A DNA stretch of 64,000 nucleotides from Mucilaginibacter sabulilitoris (GCF_034262375.1 NZ_CP139558.1:496001-560000), one strand, 5' to 3'; positions 9,139 to 19,022 are shown, counted from the stretch's first letter. Program-made: numbers and translations. The notes: generated by a model from the letters alone, not told the origin.

Positions 9139-10566
9139 ATGAGAAAATTTTTTATTGCTTGTTTATTACTGATCTTTTTTGCCCCCACCGTTTTTGCTCA
9201 AAAAGAACTTTCGCGCGATGAACGTATGAAGTGGTGGCGTGAAGCCCGTTTCGGAATGTTTATACATTGGGGCGATTATGCCCAACTGGGGGGGATGTAC
9301 AAAGGGTACCAGATTGGTCATGGCGGCGAATGGATCATGAACCGTGCTAAAATACCAGTGGCTGAGTATCAGCAATACGCCAAAAAATTTAATCCTGTAA
9401 AATATAACGCCGATGCCTGGGTAAAACTCGCAAAAGAGGCCGGTATGAAATACATTGTAATAACCGCAAAGCACCATGACGGTTTTGCCATGTTTAAATC
9501 AAACGCCAGTAAATGGAATATCGCGGATGCCACACCTTACGGAAAAGATGTTTTAAAACCATTGGCCGAGGCGTGCAGAAAATATGGTATTAAACTTGGG
9601 TTTTATTATTCACAGGCACAAGACTGGAATAACCCGGGCGGCGCCGCTGCCCGTAAAGTAAGCAGCGAGGGGTGGGCAAATCCCGATTCGGCCAAAATAG
9701 ACGCGTACACTAAAGACCATAGTGGCCATTGGGACCCCGCACAAACTTCGGCTACCATGGCCGACTATATTGACAGGGTCGCGGTTCCGCAGGTAAAAGA
9801 ATTGCTTACTAACTATGGAGAAGTTGCTGTTATATGGTGGGACACTCCAACTAATATGACCGATGAGTTTGCTCAAAAACTTCATGACCTGTTAAAACTT
9901 CAGCCCAATATTATAAGTAATGACCGGCTTAAACGCCCCAATTTCGCAGGTGATTATAAAACACCCGAGCAGAAAATCCCTAACCTGAGCGAGCTTGACG
10001 GAAAAGATTGGGAAACCTGCATGACCATGAATGGAACCTGGGGTTATAAAAGCTATGATCATAAATGGAAAACGCCGGAAACACTGATCCATAACCTGAT
10101 TGATATTGCTTCAAAAGGCGGAAATTACCTGTTAAATGTTGGTCCAACTGCCGAGGGTGAGTTTCCGCAGGAAAGCATCGCTTCTTTAAAAGAGATGGGC
10201 GCATGGATGAAGGTAAACGGTGAGGCCATTTATGCTACAAAAGCAAGTCCGTTACAGCCATTAAACTGGGGGCGTTGTACACTTAAGCCTGCGGGAAAAA
10301 ATACTGTTCTTTATTTTTCTGTATTTAATTGGCCTACAGATGGTAAGTTGGTTATCCCGGGATTGAAAAATGAAATTATTAGCGCCAAAATGCTTGCCGG
10401 TGGAGCCGCGTTAAAAACCGAAAAAACAAACGATGGTCTGCTCATTAATGTGCCTGATAAGGGTACAGATAATATTGCTACTGTAGTTAAGGTAGAAATA
10501 AAAGGAACAGTAGAGGGTCCGGCCGGCACATCAAACGGTAAAATGAAAAGCGGTTCAATTGATTAA
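9139..10566 (+). CDS. GH29 alpha-L-fucosidase
   Basis: A 475-residue secreted glycoside hydrolase of family 29, retaining enzymes that remove alpha-L-fucose. The signal peptide is MRKFFIACLLL…VFAQ. Family marks in order are 'WWREARFGMFIHWGDYA' near residues 30-50, 'KYIVITAKHHDGFAMF' near 110-125, 'GIKLGFYYS' near 150, and 'VAVIWWDTP' with the expected nucleophile Asp235. Later come 'GKDWETCMTMNGTWGYKS' and 'GNYLLNVGPTAEGE'. Length and layout are normal for GH29. It sits 301 bp downstream of the beta-helix gene, behind an own control region with LacI-type palindromes, and is followed after 35 bp by an AraC regulator gene. Fucose release fits with the GH95 gene in locus C. Confidence 0.93.
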   Translation: MRKFFIACLLLIFFAPTVFAQKELSRDERMKWWREARFGMFIHWGDYAQLGGMYKGYQIGHGGEWIMNRAKIPVAEYQQYAKKFNPVKYNADAWVKLAKEAGMKYIVITAKHHDGFAMFKSNASKWNIADATPYGKDVLKPLAEACRKYGIKLGFYYSQAQDWNNPGGAAARKVSSEGWANPDSAKIDAYTKDHSGHWDPAQTSATMADYIDRVAVPQVKELLTNYGEVAVIWWDTPTNMTDEFAQKLHDLLKLQPNIISNDRLKRPNFAGDYKTPEQKIPNLSELDGKDWETCMTMNGTWGYKSYDHKWKTPETLIHNLIDIASKGGNYLLNVGPTAEGEFPQESIASLKEMGAWMKVNGEAIYATKASPLQPLNWGRCTLKPAGKNTVLYFSVFNWPTDGKLVIPGLKNEIISAKMLAGGAALKTEKTNDGLLINVPDKGTDNIATVVKVEIKGTVEGPAGTSNGKMKSGSID

Positions 10567-10601
10567 CCGGTTAAAACCTGTCTGCAACAAAATATATTGA
10601 A

Positions 10602-11492
10602 ATGAAGCCCCAATTACTAAAAGTATCCGCTGGCCCTGCTCAATCCTTTAGCGTAAGGCAAGATATGGCTCCCTGCATCAACAACCGCTGGCATTATCAT
10701 CCGGAGGTTGAGCTAATCCATTTTGAAAAGGGTAGTGGAACGCAATTCATAGGAGATAACATCCGGCAGTTTAAAACGGGTGATATCGTGATGGTAGGGG
10801 CTTACCTGCCTCATTACTGGCGGTTTGATGATATGTACTTTTCTCAGGAGGATCATGCCGCGGTTGATATCAGGGTAGCCCATTTTTGTGAAAACTTTTG
10901 GGGAAATGATTTTTTGCAATTGCCCGAAAACAAGATGATCAAAACCGTTCTTGAAAAAGCCCGGCGCGGAATACAAATTACCGGCAAGGCCAAAAAAGTT
11001 ATTGCCGGCATTATGGAAGAACTGCTTACGGCGGGAGGGGCTAAAAGAATATTTTTATTAATGGAAGCCTTAAATGTAATTGCGGAGTGTGACCATGTAA
11101 ATAGTTTATCATCAATAGGGTTTAGCCCGAATGTTGAAGAATCGCGAAACGATTGCATCAATGTTATTTATGAATATTCGCTGGCAAACTTCAAAAATAA
11201 AATACACATGGGTGAGTTAGCCGACCTTGCAGGTATCAGTCCTAAATCCTTCTGCCGTTATTTTAAATCCCGTACGCACAAAACCTATTCAAAGTTTTTA
11301 CTGGAGATCAAAGTCGGGCAGGCCTGTAAATTATTGATCGAAAATAAGCTGCCATTAAAGCAATTATGTTATGAAAGTGGGTTTAACAATTTTGCCAATT
11401 TTCATAAATATTTTAAGCTCATTACAGGTAAAAGCCCGTTAAATTATCAGAAAGAGTTTATCAGGACTAACCCCAAATTTTTGTATGAATAA
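10602..11492 (+). CDS. AraC-family transcriptional regulator with N-terminal cupin domain
   Basis: A 296-residue cytoplasmic DNA-binding regulator. The N-terminal half is a cupin-like sensing domain ('HYHPEVELIHFEKGSGTQFIG', then 'TGDIVMVGAYLPHYW'). The C-terminal ~100 residues carry two helix-turn-helix motifs of the AraC type ('MGELADLAGISPKSFCRYFK' and the 'SGFNNFANFHKYFKLITGKSP' signature). Such cupin-AraC proteins usually sense a small sugar and activate nearby catabolic genes. It follows the GH29 gene by 35 bp in the same direction and is followed by a strong hairpin, so it closes locus A. Regulation of locus A is the natural inference, but no binding site could be assigned. Confidence 0.9.
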   Translation: MKPQLLKVSAGPAQSFSVRQDMAPCINNRWHYHPEVELIHFEKGSGTQFIGDNIRQFKTGDIVMVGAYLPHYWRFDDMYFSQEDHAAVDIRVAHFCENFWGNDFLQLPENKMIKTVLEKARRGIQITGKAKKVIAGIMEELLTAGGAKRIFLLMEALNVIAECDHVNSLSSIGFSPNVEESRNDCINVIYEYSLANFKNKIHMGELADLAGISPKSFCRYFKSRTHKTYSKFLLEIKVGQACKLLIENKLPLKQLCYESGFNNFANFHKYFKLITGKSPLNYQKEFIRTNPKFLYE

Positions 11493-11499
11493 GCTATGT

Positions 11500-11532
11500 C
11501 AGGTTCCTGATTTACCAGAAATCAGGAACCTG
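11500..11532 (+). terminator. Strong hairpin after the AraC gene, probable end of locus A transcription
   Basis: A perfect 14-bp stem (arms 11500-11513 and 11519-11532, CAGGTTCCTGATTT and its complement) with a 5-nt loop starts 7 bp after the AraC stop codon. The downstream sequence is only moderately T-rich (TGCTTTAAA), so this is either a weak intrinsic terminator or an RNA-stabilising hairpin. Confidence 0.6.
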
Positions 11533-11877
11533 TGCTTTAAATACACCGCATTCAGGTACTACAAGCTCAACAGTATCATCCGCATAAAATAACATTAGCG
11601 AAAACGTTTGCGTATTTAAATTAAAATTCTTGTTATTCTGCCTAATTTATTTTTAATTTAGTTCAATCAATTATACACCAAGTAGTACTCGTTAACCATA
11701 CGCAGAATGCTACAAAACCTTTTAATTTGTTAAATTAATAGATAAATAATGTAAATGTGCCTGCGTTTATTATAATACTTTACACCAACTAATATTAATA
11801 ATATACACTAAGGCATGTTTTAATATGATAAATTACTATTTGATTTTAAACTTAACACATTCAAATGTTTGACGCTT
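11533..11877 (+). promoter_or_regulatory. AT-rich control region upstream of the locus B sigma factor
   Basis: No gene is visible here. The stretch is very AT-rich. It contains the near-palindrome CGAAAACGTTTGCG at 11599-11612, the partner of the perfect site at 8910-8923. A loose promoter-like pair follows: TTG at 11630-11632, then TAATTTAG about 20 bases further on. The distance to the sigma-factor start implies a long leader if that promoter is used. All of this is pattern inference. Confidence 0.4.
11599..11612. promoter_or_regulatory. LacI/GalR-type operator candidate before locus B
   Basis: CGAAAACGTTTGCG differs from the perfect palindrome at 8910-8923 by one base (G for T at the eleventh position). 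It lies 266 bp before the ECF sigma start in a non-coding, AT-rich region. Finding two such sites, each in front of a glycan-utilisation transcription unit, makes chance less likely. Confidence 0.45.
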
Positions 11878-12438
11878 ATGCCTGAAACAATTTCAATAGC
11901 GGCGTTTCAAAATGGCGACAAGGAAGCTTTTAATCATGTTTTTAATATGTTTTATAAGCGTATTTGTTTTTTTGCAGCAGGAATTGTTAATGAAGACAGT
12001 GCTGAAGATATTGTTCAGGATGCTTTTATTAAATTGTGGGAACGCCGGAATAGTTTTGATAATTTAAATGCTATAAAGGCGTTTTTGTATTTAACCACAA
12101 AAAACAGCTGTATTAATACCTACAAACATCAAAAGGTTGTTGATAAATTTGAAAGTGCCCAGGTTGATATAATAGATGAATCGAACATCATTTTTCACTT
12201 AATTGAGGCAGAGGTATTAGAAGAGGTTCAACAGGCTGTACAACAATTACCGCAAAGTTATCGGAAGGTAATTTATCTCAGTTATTTTCAGGGGCTTAGC
12301 AATCAGGAAACTGCTGATCATCTAAATGTATCAATCAATACCGTAAAAACTCAAAAAGTACGGAGCCTGCGTATCCTGCGCGAAATATTAAAACATTCAC
12401 CAACTGCTTTGGTGTTGCTGGTGCACAAAATTCTATAA
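11878..12438 (+). CDS. ECF sigma-70 factor (FecI/SigW-like), locus B
   Basis: A 186-residue extracytoplasmic-function sigma factor. Region 2 is seen in 'EDIVQDAFIKLWERR' (residues ~45-60). Region 4 is seen in 'QQLPQSYRKVIYLSYFQGLS' followed by the helix-turn-helix 'NQETADHLNVSINTVKTQKV'. In Bacteroidota such sigma factors pair with a FecR anti-sigma factor and are switched on when the cognate SusC receptor carrying an STN domain is loaded; FecR, SusC with STN, and SusD follow in that order. The start at 11878 (MPETISIAAF) is preferred; a frame extension would need a TTG at 11869. Confidence 0.92.
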   Translation: MPETISIAAFQNGDKEAFNHVFNMFYKRICFFAAGIVNEDSAEDIVQDAFIKLWERRNSFDNLNAIKAFLYLTTKNSCINTYKHQKVVDKFESAQVDIIDESNIIFHLIEAEVLEEVQQAVQQLPQSYRKVIYLSYFQGLSNQETADHLNVSINTVKTQKVRSLRILREILKHSPTALVLLVHKIL

Positions 12439-12566
12439 CATAACTTCTTTGCTTGTGTGCAATATCAGTTAAAAGGGTGCCCATCTTACCAAATATCTTC
12501 ACTAAATAAAAAAAATTACATTAACTGTCACCCGTTAGTCAGGTGTGGTTGTTTGTATTATATCCA

Positions 12567-13754
12567 ATGAGAAAAACCGAACGTGACTTTTACATCGCTG
12601 AGTTGATCAGCAAGCTTCTGAAAGGCGATATTTCGCCGGAGGAGGACTTATGGCTAAAAAATTGGGTAGAAGAAAGTGCGGTCAACCGAGCACATTTCGA
12701 AAAGCTAACCGATCAATCCTATCTGGAAAACCGGTTAAAGTACTGGAATGCCATTGATAAGGAGAAAGCATGGGATAAGCTTCAGCAAAAGCTGGAAGCA
12801 AAAGAGACAAAAGCACGTTTTAATTATCTGCCGTTGTTAAAATACGCGGCCATACTGATATTATTATCAACCGTTGGTATTTTGTTGTACCGGGAAAACA
12901 GTAAACATCTTCAAAAAGCGGTCAATCAATCTATAGTTCATAACCAGATCCGTCCGGGGAGTAACCACGCCATCCTTATTCTTGGCAATGGTGAAAAAAT
13001 CACGCTAAAAAAACATGCTAAATTGTCAATAAGCGAAAACGATGGCACGGCAGTATCCAGTCAAAATGATGTGTTGGCTTATAAGCAGGATGAACGCCAG
13101 AGCGGTGTTGATCAAAAATTGGTATATAATACCATTATGGTCCCACGCGGCGGAGTGTACCAGCTTATATTGGCCGATGGCTCAAAGGTTTGGATGAACT
13201 CTGCTTCCTCTTTACGCTACCCTACAGCATTCTCCGGAAAAGACCGGCGGGTATATTTAACCGGGGAAGCTTACTTTGAAGTTGCAAAAAATGCCCGCAT
13301 GCCGTTTATTGTAAAAACAAATAAGGCCGAAGTGCAGGTATTGGGTACGCATTTTAATGTAATGGCCTATGATGATGAAAGCAGCTGCAAAACCACACTT
13401 CTGGAAGGAGCCGTTAAGGTACAGTCATCGGCGGCGGTTAATGTGATTAAACCGGGGCAACAGGCTGTAATTGATATCCAGGGGCAACAGAAAATAAACA
13501 GCGATATTGATGTTGATGAAGAGTTGGCCTGGAAAAATGGCTTGTTCATTTTTAAAGATGCCGGTATCAAAGGCATTATGCAGCAGGCCTCAAGGTGGTA
13601 TGATGTTGATGTGGTTTATGAAGGTAAAATACCCGAAATACAGTTTACCGGTCAAATGTCGCGCAAGGTTGATTTTTATGGATTTACCAACATCCTGAAA
13701 TATGCCGGACTGAATTTTAATATCAAAGGTAAAACAGTAACTATAACCAAATGA
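12567..13754 (+). CDS. FecR-type anti-sigma factor, locus B
   Basis: A 395-residue inner-membrane anti-sigma factor, started at the ATG at 12567 (MRKTERDFYIAEL); the open frame extends to a GTG at 12543. An N-terminal cytoplasmic sigma-binding region (about 1-85) is followed by one membrane segment ('YAAILILLSTVGILLY', about 90-106). Next comes a periplasmic FecR domain ('DGSKVWMNSASSLRYPTAF', 'LTGEAYFEVAK', 'VLGTHFNVMAY'). The C-terminal DUF4974-like domain is near 'FKDAGIKGIMQQASRWYDVDV'. This is the standard Bacteroidota layout: the periplasmic part touches the STN domain of the partner SusC and passes the signal to the sigma factor encoded upstream. Confidence 0.93.
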   Translation: MRKTERDFYIAELISKLLKGDISPEEDLWLKNWVEESAVNRAHFEKLTDQSYLENRLKYWNAIDKEKAWDKLQQKLEAKETKARFNYLPLLKYAAILILLSTVGILLYRENSKHLQKAVNQSIVHNQIRPGSNHAILILGNGEKITLKKHAKLSISENDGTAVSSQNDVLAYKQDERQSGVDQKLVYNTIMVPRGGVYQLILADGSKVWMNSASSLRYPTAFSGKDRRVYLTGEAYFEVAKNARMPFIVKTNKAEVQVLGTHFNVMAYDDESSCKTTLLEGAVKVQSSAAVNVIKPGQQAVIDIQGQQKINSDIDVDEELAWKNGLFIFKDAGIKGIMQQASRWYDVDVVYEGKIPEIQFTGQMSRKVDFYGFTNILKYAGLNFNIKGKTVTITK

Positions 13755-14031
13755 TCAGGCTAATGTGTGAGAAGATTATCCTGTGAATCATAATAATAAA
13801 AACCAGTTATTACTTAAATTAAAAACGATGAGAAAACAAATACCTGCCACACCGTAGAGGATTACACGCATCTGCGCGTATAATATAGAGGTACCTATCT
13901 GTAATACGCTTCATGAAACAATGATAAAAACCGGGAGGTGCTGTAACACTCCCCGGCTATATCTGGGCAACCCAATTATTCCTGAACAGCATAATTGAAA
14001 ATTAATACGTTAACCCAAACTGTACAAAAGT
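13755..14031 (+). promoter_or_regulatory. FecR-SusC intergenic leader with hairpin
   Basis: This 277-bp gap has no supported gene. It contains a stem-loop at 13931-13956 (arms CCGGGAGGTG and CACTCCCCGG, loop CTGTAA, one mismatch and one G-U pair) ending 75 bp before the SusC start. No T-run follows, so it is not a standard terminator. A similar hairpin lies in the equivalent gap of locus C (22583-22600). A SusC promoter is expected in this gap, because SusC genes are usually the sigma-factor target, but no box could be assigned. Confidence 0.4.
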
Positions 14032-17000
14032 ATGAAATTCATTTCTAAGTCCGTACCGGGCAAGTGCCCCCTAATACCTAAAATTTTATTGGTTATGAAA
14101 CTGATTGCCATCATGATGATAACCGCCCTGACCAGCGCGGGCGCTAAAAGCTTCAGTCAAACTGTCACGATTCATGAAAAAAATGTATCGATCAAAAAGG
14201 TTTTGGAATCCATTGAAAAACAAAGCGGTTACCATCTTATCCTGGTTAATGTAAAAGAGGATGTGGCCCGAATTAAGCTGCCAAATATTAATATAGATCG
14301 CGCCAAAGTTGAAGAGGCGCTAAATGCCTGCTTCCGCGATCTACCCATTACCTATAAAATTATACAGGAAACTATAGTGGTTAAACGCAAAGAGGAAGAG
14401 CTTAAAACACAACCGCGAGCCAGTATTGAAATACAGGGCAAAGTGGCTGATGAAAAGGGGCTGCCCCTAATAGGCGTTAATGTAAAAGTAAAAGGATCGA
14501 CCACGGGCACTGTTACCGACACACAGGGTAAATATACAATTAAGGTACCTGATGAACAGGCGGTACTTGTATTTAGCTATGTGAGCTTTGAAACCCGGGA
14601 AGTAGCGGTAGGTACACAAACGCAGATCAATATTACCATGAAGGATGCAACCAACAACCTTAGTGAAGTGGTGGTAGTAGGATACGGAACCCAAAAGAAA
14701 GCCGATTTAACGGGCGCCATAGCTACCGTGAGCGGCACTGAGCTGAACAAGAGGGTTGCTACAGACCCTACACAATTATTACAGGGAAAACTGCCCGGGT
14801 TATCAGTTGTGCAGGGTTCTGGCGAGGCCGGTAATGAAGGTACAACCTTACGCATAAGGGGGAATGGTACTTTCAGCGGCGCTGGTAACTCTCCTTTTGT
14901 TATAGTTGATGGTTTGCCGGGTAGCCTTACAGCCCTTGATCCTCAAAATATTGAATCTGTAACGGTATTGAAAGACGCCGCATCCGCGTCTATATATGGT
15001 ACCCGTGCCGCCAACGGGGTTATTCTGGTAACAACCAAACAAGGTAAAGAGGGTAAAATGCAACTGTCTTATGATTATAATTTAGGTATAACCAAAGCTA
15101 CGGCCTTGCCCGATAACCTGATCTATAATTCGGTACAGTACATGACCCTTTGGAACCAGGCGGCTACTAATTCCAATTATCCAAACAAATTCACCAATGA
15201 ACAAATCGCGCTTTATCAAAATGGGGCTGACCCTAAACTATACCCAAACTATAACTGGCTTGATGCCGTATTTAGCACCGTAAATGTACAAACACACCAC
15301 CTGGGTATAACCGGGGGCAGTAATGGTACTACCTATAATGTGGGCCTGGGTTTTGTTGACCAGCCCGATGTGATGCTGGGGTACTATTATAAAAAATATA
15401 ATATGCAGTTTAATTTAAATTCTAAATTAAGCAAGTGGGCCACATTTGGCTCAAGCATCACCTTAAATTACAGTGAAAGGGGATATACCTCAAGAGGCAG
15501 TCAAGATCAGTTTTTATCTACCCTGTCGCAGTCGCCAATGTATGGTCCTATACTGCCCGATGGTAGCGGCCGCTATGTAAATTCGGTATTTCCGAGCGTA
15601 CAAACTCCCAATAAAAATCCGATAGCCATTGCTCAAAATGCCATTAATAAGCAAAATGACTATTATCTGCAAAGCAGTTTCTTCTTAAATATTCATCTCT
15701 TAAAAGGGCTGGAATGGCGGACAAATGGCGGTTTTAACTTTGATTATAATAAAACAAACGATTTTAAGCCGGTAATTTACCAGTACAATTGGTTTGCTAA
15801 ACCAACAGATGCACCAGAGCGTACTTTAGATGTAAACGGCCAGGGTATTGACGTAACCGATAATAACTCATTTTATCCCATTGCTTACACCCAGCTTACT
15901 TATACAAAGTCGATCAATAACGAGCATAACTTTAAATTACTGGCGGGTACGCAGGTTGAATATAATAAATCGCAAAATTTAGAAGGCATCCGCAATTTGC
16001 CTTTTGCTACCAATACCTTACAGGAAATTGATGCAGGGCCGGTTGCATCACAATTAAATAACGGAACAAGTAACATCTATGCATTACACTCTTACTACGG
16101 ACGATTAAATTACGATTATCAGGAAAAATACCTCCTGGAGGCCAACGCTCGTTATGACGCGTCGTCCCGCTTTCCCGCAAATAACAGATGGGCATTTTTC
16201 CCATCTGTTTCATTAGGCTGGGTAGCAACCAAAGAAAAATTTTTAACCAACTTAAGCTGGTTAAACAATTTAAAACTTCGCGGTTCTATAGGTAGTTTAG
16301 GCAATCAAAACATTGGTAACTACCCTTATCAGGAAACATATAATTTTAAGAGCTATTATAATAACAAAACCAGTTATGCTTATCCGTTTTCGGGCACAAC
16401 AGTTACCAGTGGGTTAGTTAACAACTCTTTAACCAATCCCAATATAAAATGGGAAACAACACGGGTGTTTGATCTCGGTACCGATATTTCTGTACTCAAT
16501 AACAAGCTGAGTCTAACGTTTGACTGGTATAACAAACTTACCTCCGGTATCCTCGAAAATGCCACACCGCTTACCCCATTATATTATGGTTTAAACGCGC
16601 CTACTATTAACTACGGCAAAATGAAAAACACGGGTATTGAAGCATCTTTTCAATACACAGACCGTTTTGGACAGGTTGGCTTTTCTTTTGGCGGAACCAT
16701 ACAGGCTAATAAAAACACACTGGTATCCTATGGCGCTCCGGCCCCAAACACCTCTACCAATACCATTAACCAGGAAGGGCAGCCCTATAACAGCTTTTAC
16801 ATGCTGAAATACGTAGGCATATTTCAATCGGCCGAAGAAATTGCCAATTCGCCAACACAGCAATATAACCCTCAACCCGGCTATGTGAAATATGCCGATA
16901 CCAATGGTGATGGAAAAGTTGATGATAGCGACCGGGTAATTGTCCCCGGGGCATATCCTAAATTTGATTATTCCTTTAACACCGGGGCTACCTGGAAAAA

Positions 17001-17445
17001 CTTTGACCTTACTGTTTTCTTTTATGGTTCATATGGCCAAAAGCTGTACGTAAACGGATGGGGAATACAGCCATTTAACCAGGGATCGCCGCCGCCTTCA
17101 CAATGGCTAAACGCCTGGACACCAACTAACCACAGCTCTACCATGCCGCTGGTATATGTTTTGGGCCAAGGCAATATCAGCAGCAATGCTAATACAGCAT
17201 CTACTTATTATTTGCAGGATGCTTCTTTTTTAAGGTTAAAGAACATTCAACTGGGTTATAATTTACCGCAAAAGTTTGCCAAACACGTATTCATGTCGGG
17301 CCTACGTATTTACTTCGCCGGCGATAACCTGTTCACGTTCACCAAATTCCCCGGGCTTGATCCGGAACGTGTTGCTTCAAATACCAGGTTCGTTACGCAT
17401 CCGCAAAATCAGGTTTATTCTTTTGGCGTAAAGGCCACATTTTAA
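14032..17445 (+). CDS. SusC-like TonB-dependent transducer with STN domain, locus B
   Basis: A full-length 1137-residue SusC/RagA-family outer-membrane importer. In order: a signal region of ~42 residues ending near KSFSQ; an STN domain (about 45-120, 'VSIKKVLESIEKQSGYHL') that contacts FecR; a carboxypeptidase-regulatory-like domain (about 130-205, 'GLPLIGVNVKVKGSTTGT'); a TonB-box-like 'SEVVVVGYGTQKKADLTGA' near 211-230; a plug ('RIRGNGTFSGAGNSPFVIVDG', 'VLKDAASASIYGTRAANGVI'); and the barrel, ending in Phe. The STN domain marks it as a signalling receptor that can trigger the sigma/FecR pair upstream. SusD follows after 8 bp. With a GH97 enzyme as the only hydrolase in the locus, a galactose- or glucose-capped oligosaccharide is a reasonable guess for the ligand. 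Confidence 0.96.
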   Translation: MKFISKSVPGKCPLIPKILLVMKLIAIMMITALTSAGAKSFSQTVTIHEKNVSIKKVLESIEKQSGYHLILVNVKEDVARIKLPNINIDRAKVEEALNACFRDLPITYKIIQETIVVKRKEEELKTQPRASIEIQGKVADEKGLPLIGVNVKVKGSTTGTVTDTQGKYTIKVPDEQAVLVFSYVSFETREVAVGTQTQINITMKDATNNLSEVVVVGYGTQKKADLTGAIATVSGTELNKRVATDPTQLLQGKLPGLSVVQGSGEAGNEGTTLRIRGNGTFSGAGNSPFVIVDGLPGSLTALDPQNIESVTVLKDAASASIYGTRAANGVILVTTKQGKEGKMQLSYDYNLGITKATALPDNLIYNSVQYMTLWNQAATNSNYPNKFTNEQIALYQNGADPKLYPNYNWLDAVFSTVNVQTHHLGITGGSNGTTYNVGLGFVDQPDVMLGYYYKKYNMQFNLNSKLSKWATFGSSITLNYSERGYTSRGSQDQFLSTLSQSPMYGPILPDGSGRYVNSVFPSVQTPNKNPIAIAQNAINKQNDYYLQSSFFLNIHLLKGLEWRTNGGFNFDYNKTNDFKPVIYQYNWFAKPTDAPERTLDVNGQGIDVTDNNSFYPIAYTQLTYTKSINNEHNFKLLAGTQVEYNKSQNLEGIRNLPFATNTLQEIDAGPVASQLNNGTSNIYALHSYYGRLNYDYQEKYLLEANARYDASSRFPANNRWAFFPSVSLGWVATKEKFLTNLSWLNNLKLRGSIGSLGNQNIGNYPYQETYNFKSYYNNKTSYAYPFSGTTVTSGLVNNSLTNPNIKWETTRVFDLGTDISVLNNKLSLTFDWYNKLTSGILENATPLTPLYYGLNAPTINYGKMKNTGIEASFQYTDRFGQVGFSFGGTIQANKNTLVSYGAPAPNTSTNTINQEGQPYNSFYMLKYVGIFQSAEEIANSPTQQYNPQPGYVKYADTNGDGKVDDSDRVIVPGAYPKFDYSFNTGATWKNFDLTVFFYGSYGQKLYVNGWGIQPFNQGSPPPSQWLNAWTPTNHSSTMPLVYVLGQGNISSNANTASTYYLQDASFLRLKNIQLGYNLPQKFAKHVFMSGLRIYFAGDNLFTFTKFPGLDPERVASNTRFVTHPQNQVYSFGVKATF

Positions 17446-17453
17446 CACCTATT

Positions 17454-18995
17454 ATGAAAATGATTATGAAAACAGCAATAAAATATTTCATACCTGCTTT
17501 GATAGCCGCCAGTTTATTAGGGGCTTGTAAAAAGAATCTTTTAGATCAGAATCCCCCGGCTGATATTGGCAGTGGACTTTTCTGGAAAACACAAAATGAT
17601 GCCGACCTCGCGCTGGCCGGTATTTATAGCTTTTTTATCCAGGGATTTAACTACACGGCTTCGGGTAATACCGGGCAGGGCTTTGGAGCAGGCACTCCTT
17701 ATTGGGAAAGCCTTACCGATAACTCTTATAGCGGCGCTTATTCCAATATAGCGCAGGGTGCTATTACGCCCACTGTAGGCGGTTTGCAAACAGATGCCTA
17801 TACCACCGCTTACCGGGCCATACAGGCTTGTAACACTTTTTTAGATAATATCAGAAAAGTTAACCTGCCATCGCCTACTTTATACCAGTACGTTGCCGAA
17901 GTTAGGTTTGTAAGGGCCTACTGGTATTTTATGCTTACCCAGCTTTACGGTGATGTGATTTTAACTACTCATCAAATAACCATAGATCCGGCAGGGCAAG
18001 TAGGGAGAACGCCAAAATCAGTGGTTACCGATACCATATTAAATGATTTAACTTTTGCTGCCAATAATCTGCCTAATACTGCATATAGCGGGCATGCGGT
18101 TAAAGGTTCGGCATTGGGTTATATGGTAAAGGTGTATTTGTCAAGGCACCAGTATCAGTTGGCGGCTACCACGGCTAATACGATAATTACAGATGGTAAA
18201 TTCAGTATTTACACAGGTGGCTATAAAAACCTGTTTTTAAAACCCGGACAAAACGGTAATCCCGAAATTATGTTTTCCGGCCGTTATCAGGTGCCCACGG
18301 CTTTTAGTCCTGCCGAATATTTGTACACCTATAGCTCAAGCTTTCAGCCGTTAAATTATTTGGTAAATGATTACGAATGTACCGATGGACAGCCGATCAC
18401 GACATCGCCTTTATATAATGCGGCAACTCCGTATGCTCACCGCGACCCAAGGTTACTGGCCACTATATTAACCCCGGGTGTTTTATACAAGGGGGGCATT
18501 CCGTTTGTTCCGGCAGCTATCGGCGCTACAGCGGGTTTCCTTAATAAAAAAGGTGTCGATTCTACCCGGGCCACTGTAATTGGTACTCAAAGCGATCAGG
18601 ACTGGGTTTATTTAAGATATGCCGATGTACTATTAATGTATGCTGAGGCGCAAAATGAAATTGCGGGTCCCAGCCCCGATGTTTATACAGCCATCAACGC
18701 TGTCCGTACCCGGCCCGGTGTAAATATGCCACCTATTCCTTCAGGTCTTTCTCAATCTGATATGCGCGACCGTATCCGTCATGAAAGAAGAATAGAACTT
18801 GCCCTGGAAGGCCAGAGATATTTTGACCTGAAACGGTGGGCACTTGACAGGGTAATTATACCTACCATTAAAGACCCGAACGCGGCTCAGCGAACATTCC
18901 CGCTGCGCGATACCATTTGGCCGGTTCCGCAAACCGAAATTGATATTGCCAAAGCGGTAGGCAACAACGCCTTTAAACAAACCCCAGGTTATTAA
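17454..18995 (+). CDS. SusD-like glycan-binding lipoprotein, locus B
   Basis: A 513-residue SusD/RagB-family lipoprotein, partner of the SusC encoded 8 bp upstream. Signal peptide with lipobox LLGAC followed by KK. Family marks are 'GSGLFWKTQNDADLALAG' near the N-terminus, 'RFVRAYWYFMLTQLYGDVIL' in the central TPR-like helices, and C-terminal 'RYADVLLMYAEAQNE' and 'IRHERRIELALEGQRYFDLKRW'. An alternative start at the third Met (17466) would shorten it by four residues and give a more usual MKTAIK start. It is anchored on the cell surface and caps the SusC barrel. Confidence 0.95.
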   Translation: MKMIMKTAIKYFIPALIAASLLGACKKNLLDQNPPADIGSGLFWKTQNDADLALAGIYSFFIQGFNYTASGNTGQGFGAGTPYWESLTDNSYSGAYSNIAQGAITPTVGGLQTDAYTTAYRAIQACNTFLDNIRKVNLPSPTLYQYVAEVRFVRAYWYFMLTQLYGDVILTTHQITIDPAGQVGRTPKSVVTDTILNDLTFAANNLPNTAYSGHAVKGSALGYMVKVYLSRHQYQLAATTANTIITDGKFSIYTGGYKNLFLKPGQNGNPEIMFSGRYQVPTAFSPAEYLYTYSSSFQPLNYLVNDYECTDGQPITTSPLYNAATPYAHRDPRLLATILTPGVLYKGGIPFVPAAIGATAGFLNKKGVDSTRATVIGTQSDQDWVYLRYADVLLMYAEAQNEIAGPSPDVYTAINAVRTRPGVNMPPIPSGLSQSDMRDRIRHERRIELALEGQRYFDLKRWALDRVIIPTIKDPNAAQRTFPLRDTIWPVPQTEIDIAKAVGNNAFKQTPGY

Positions 18996-19022
18996 TCATT
19001 AATGAATATTTATTCGGAATAA

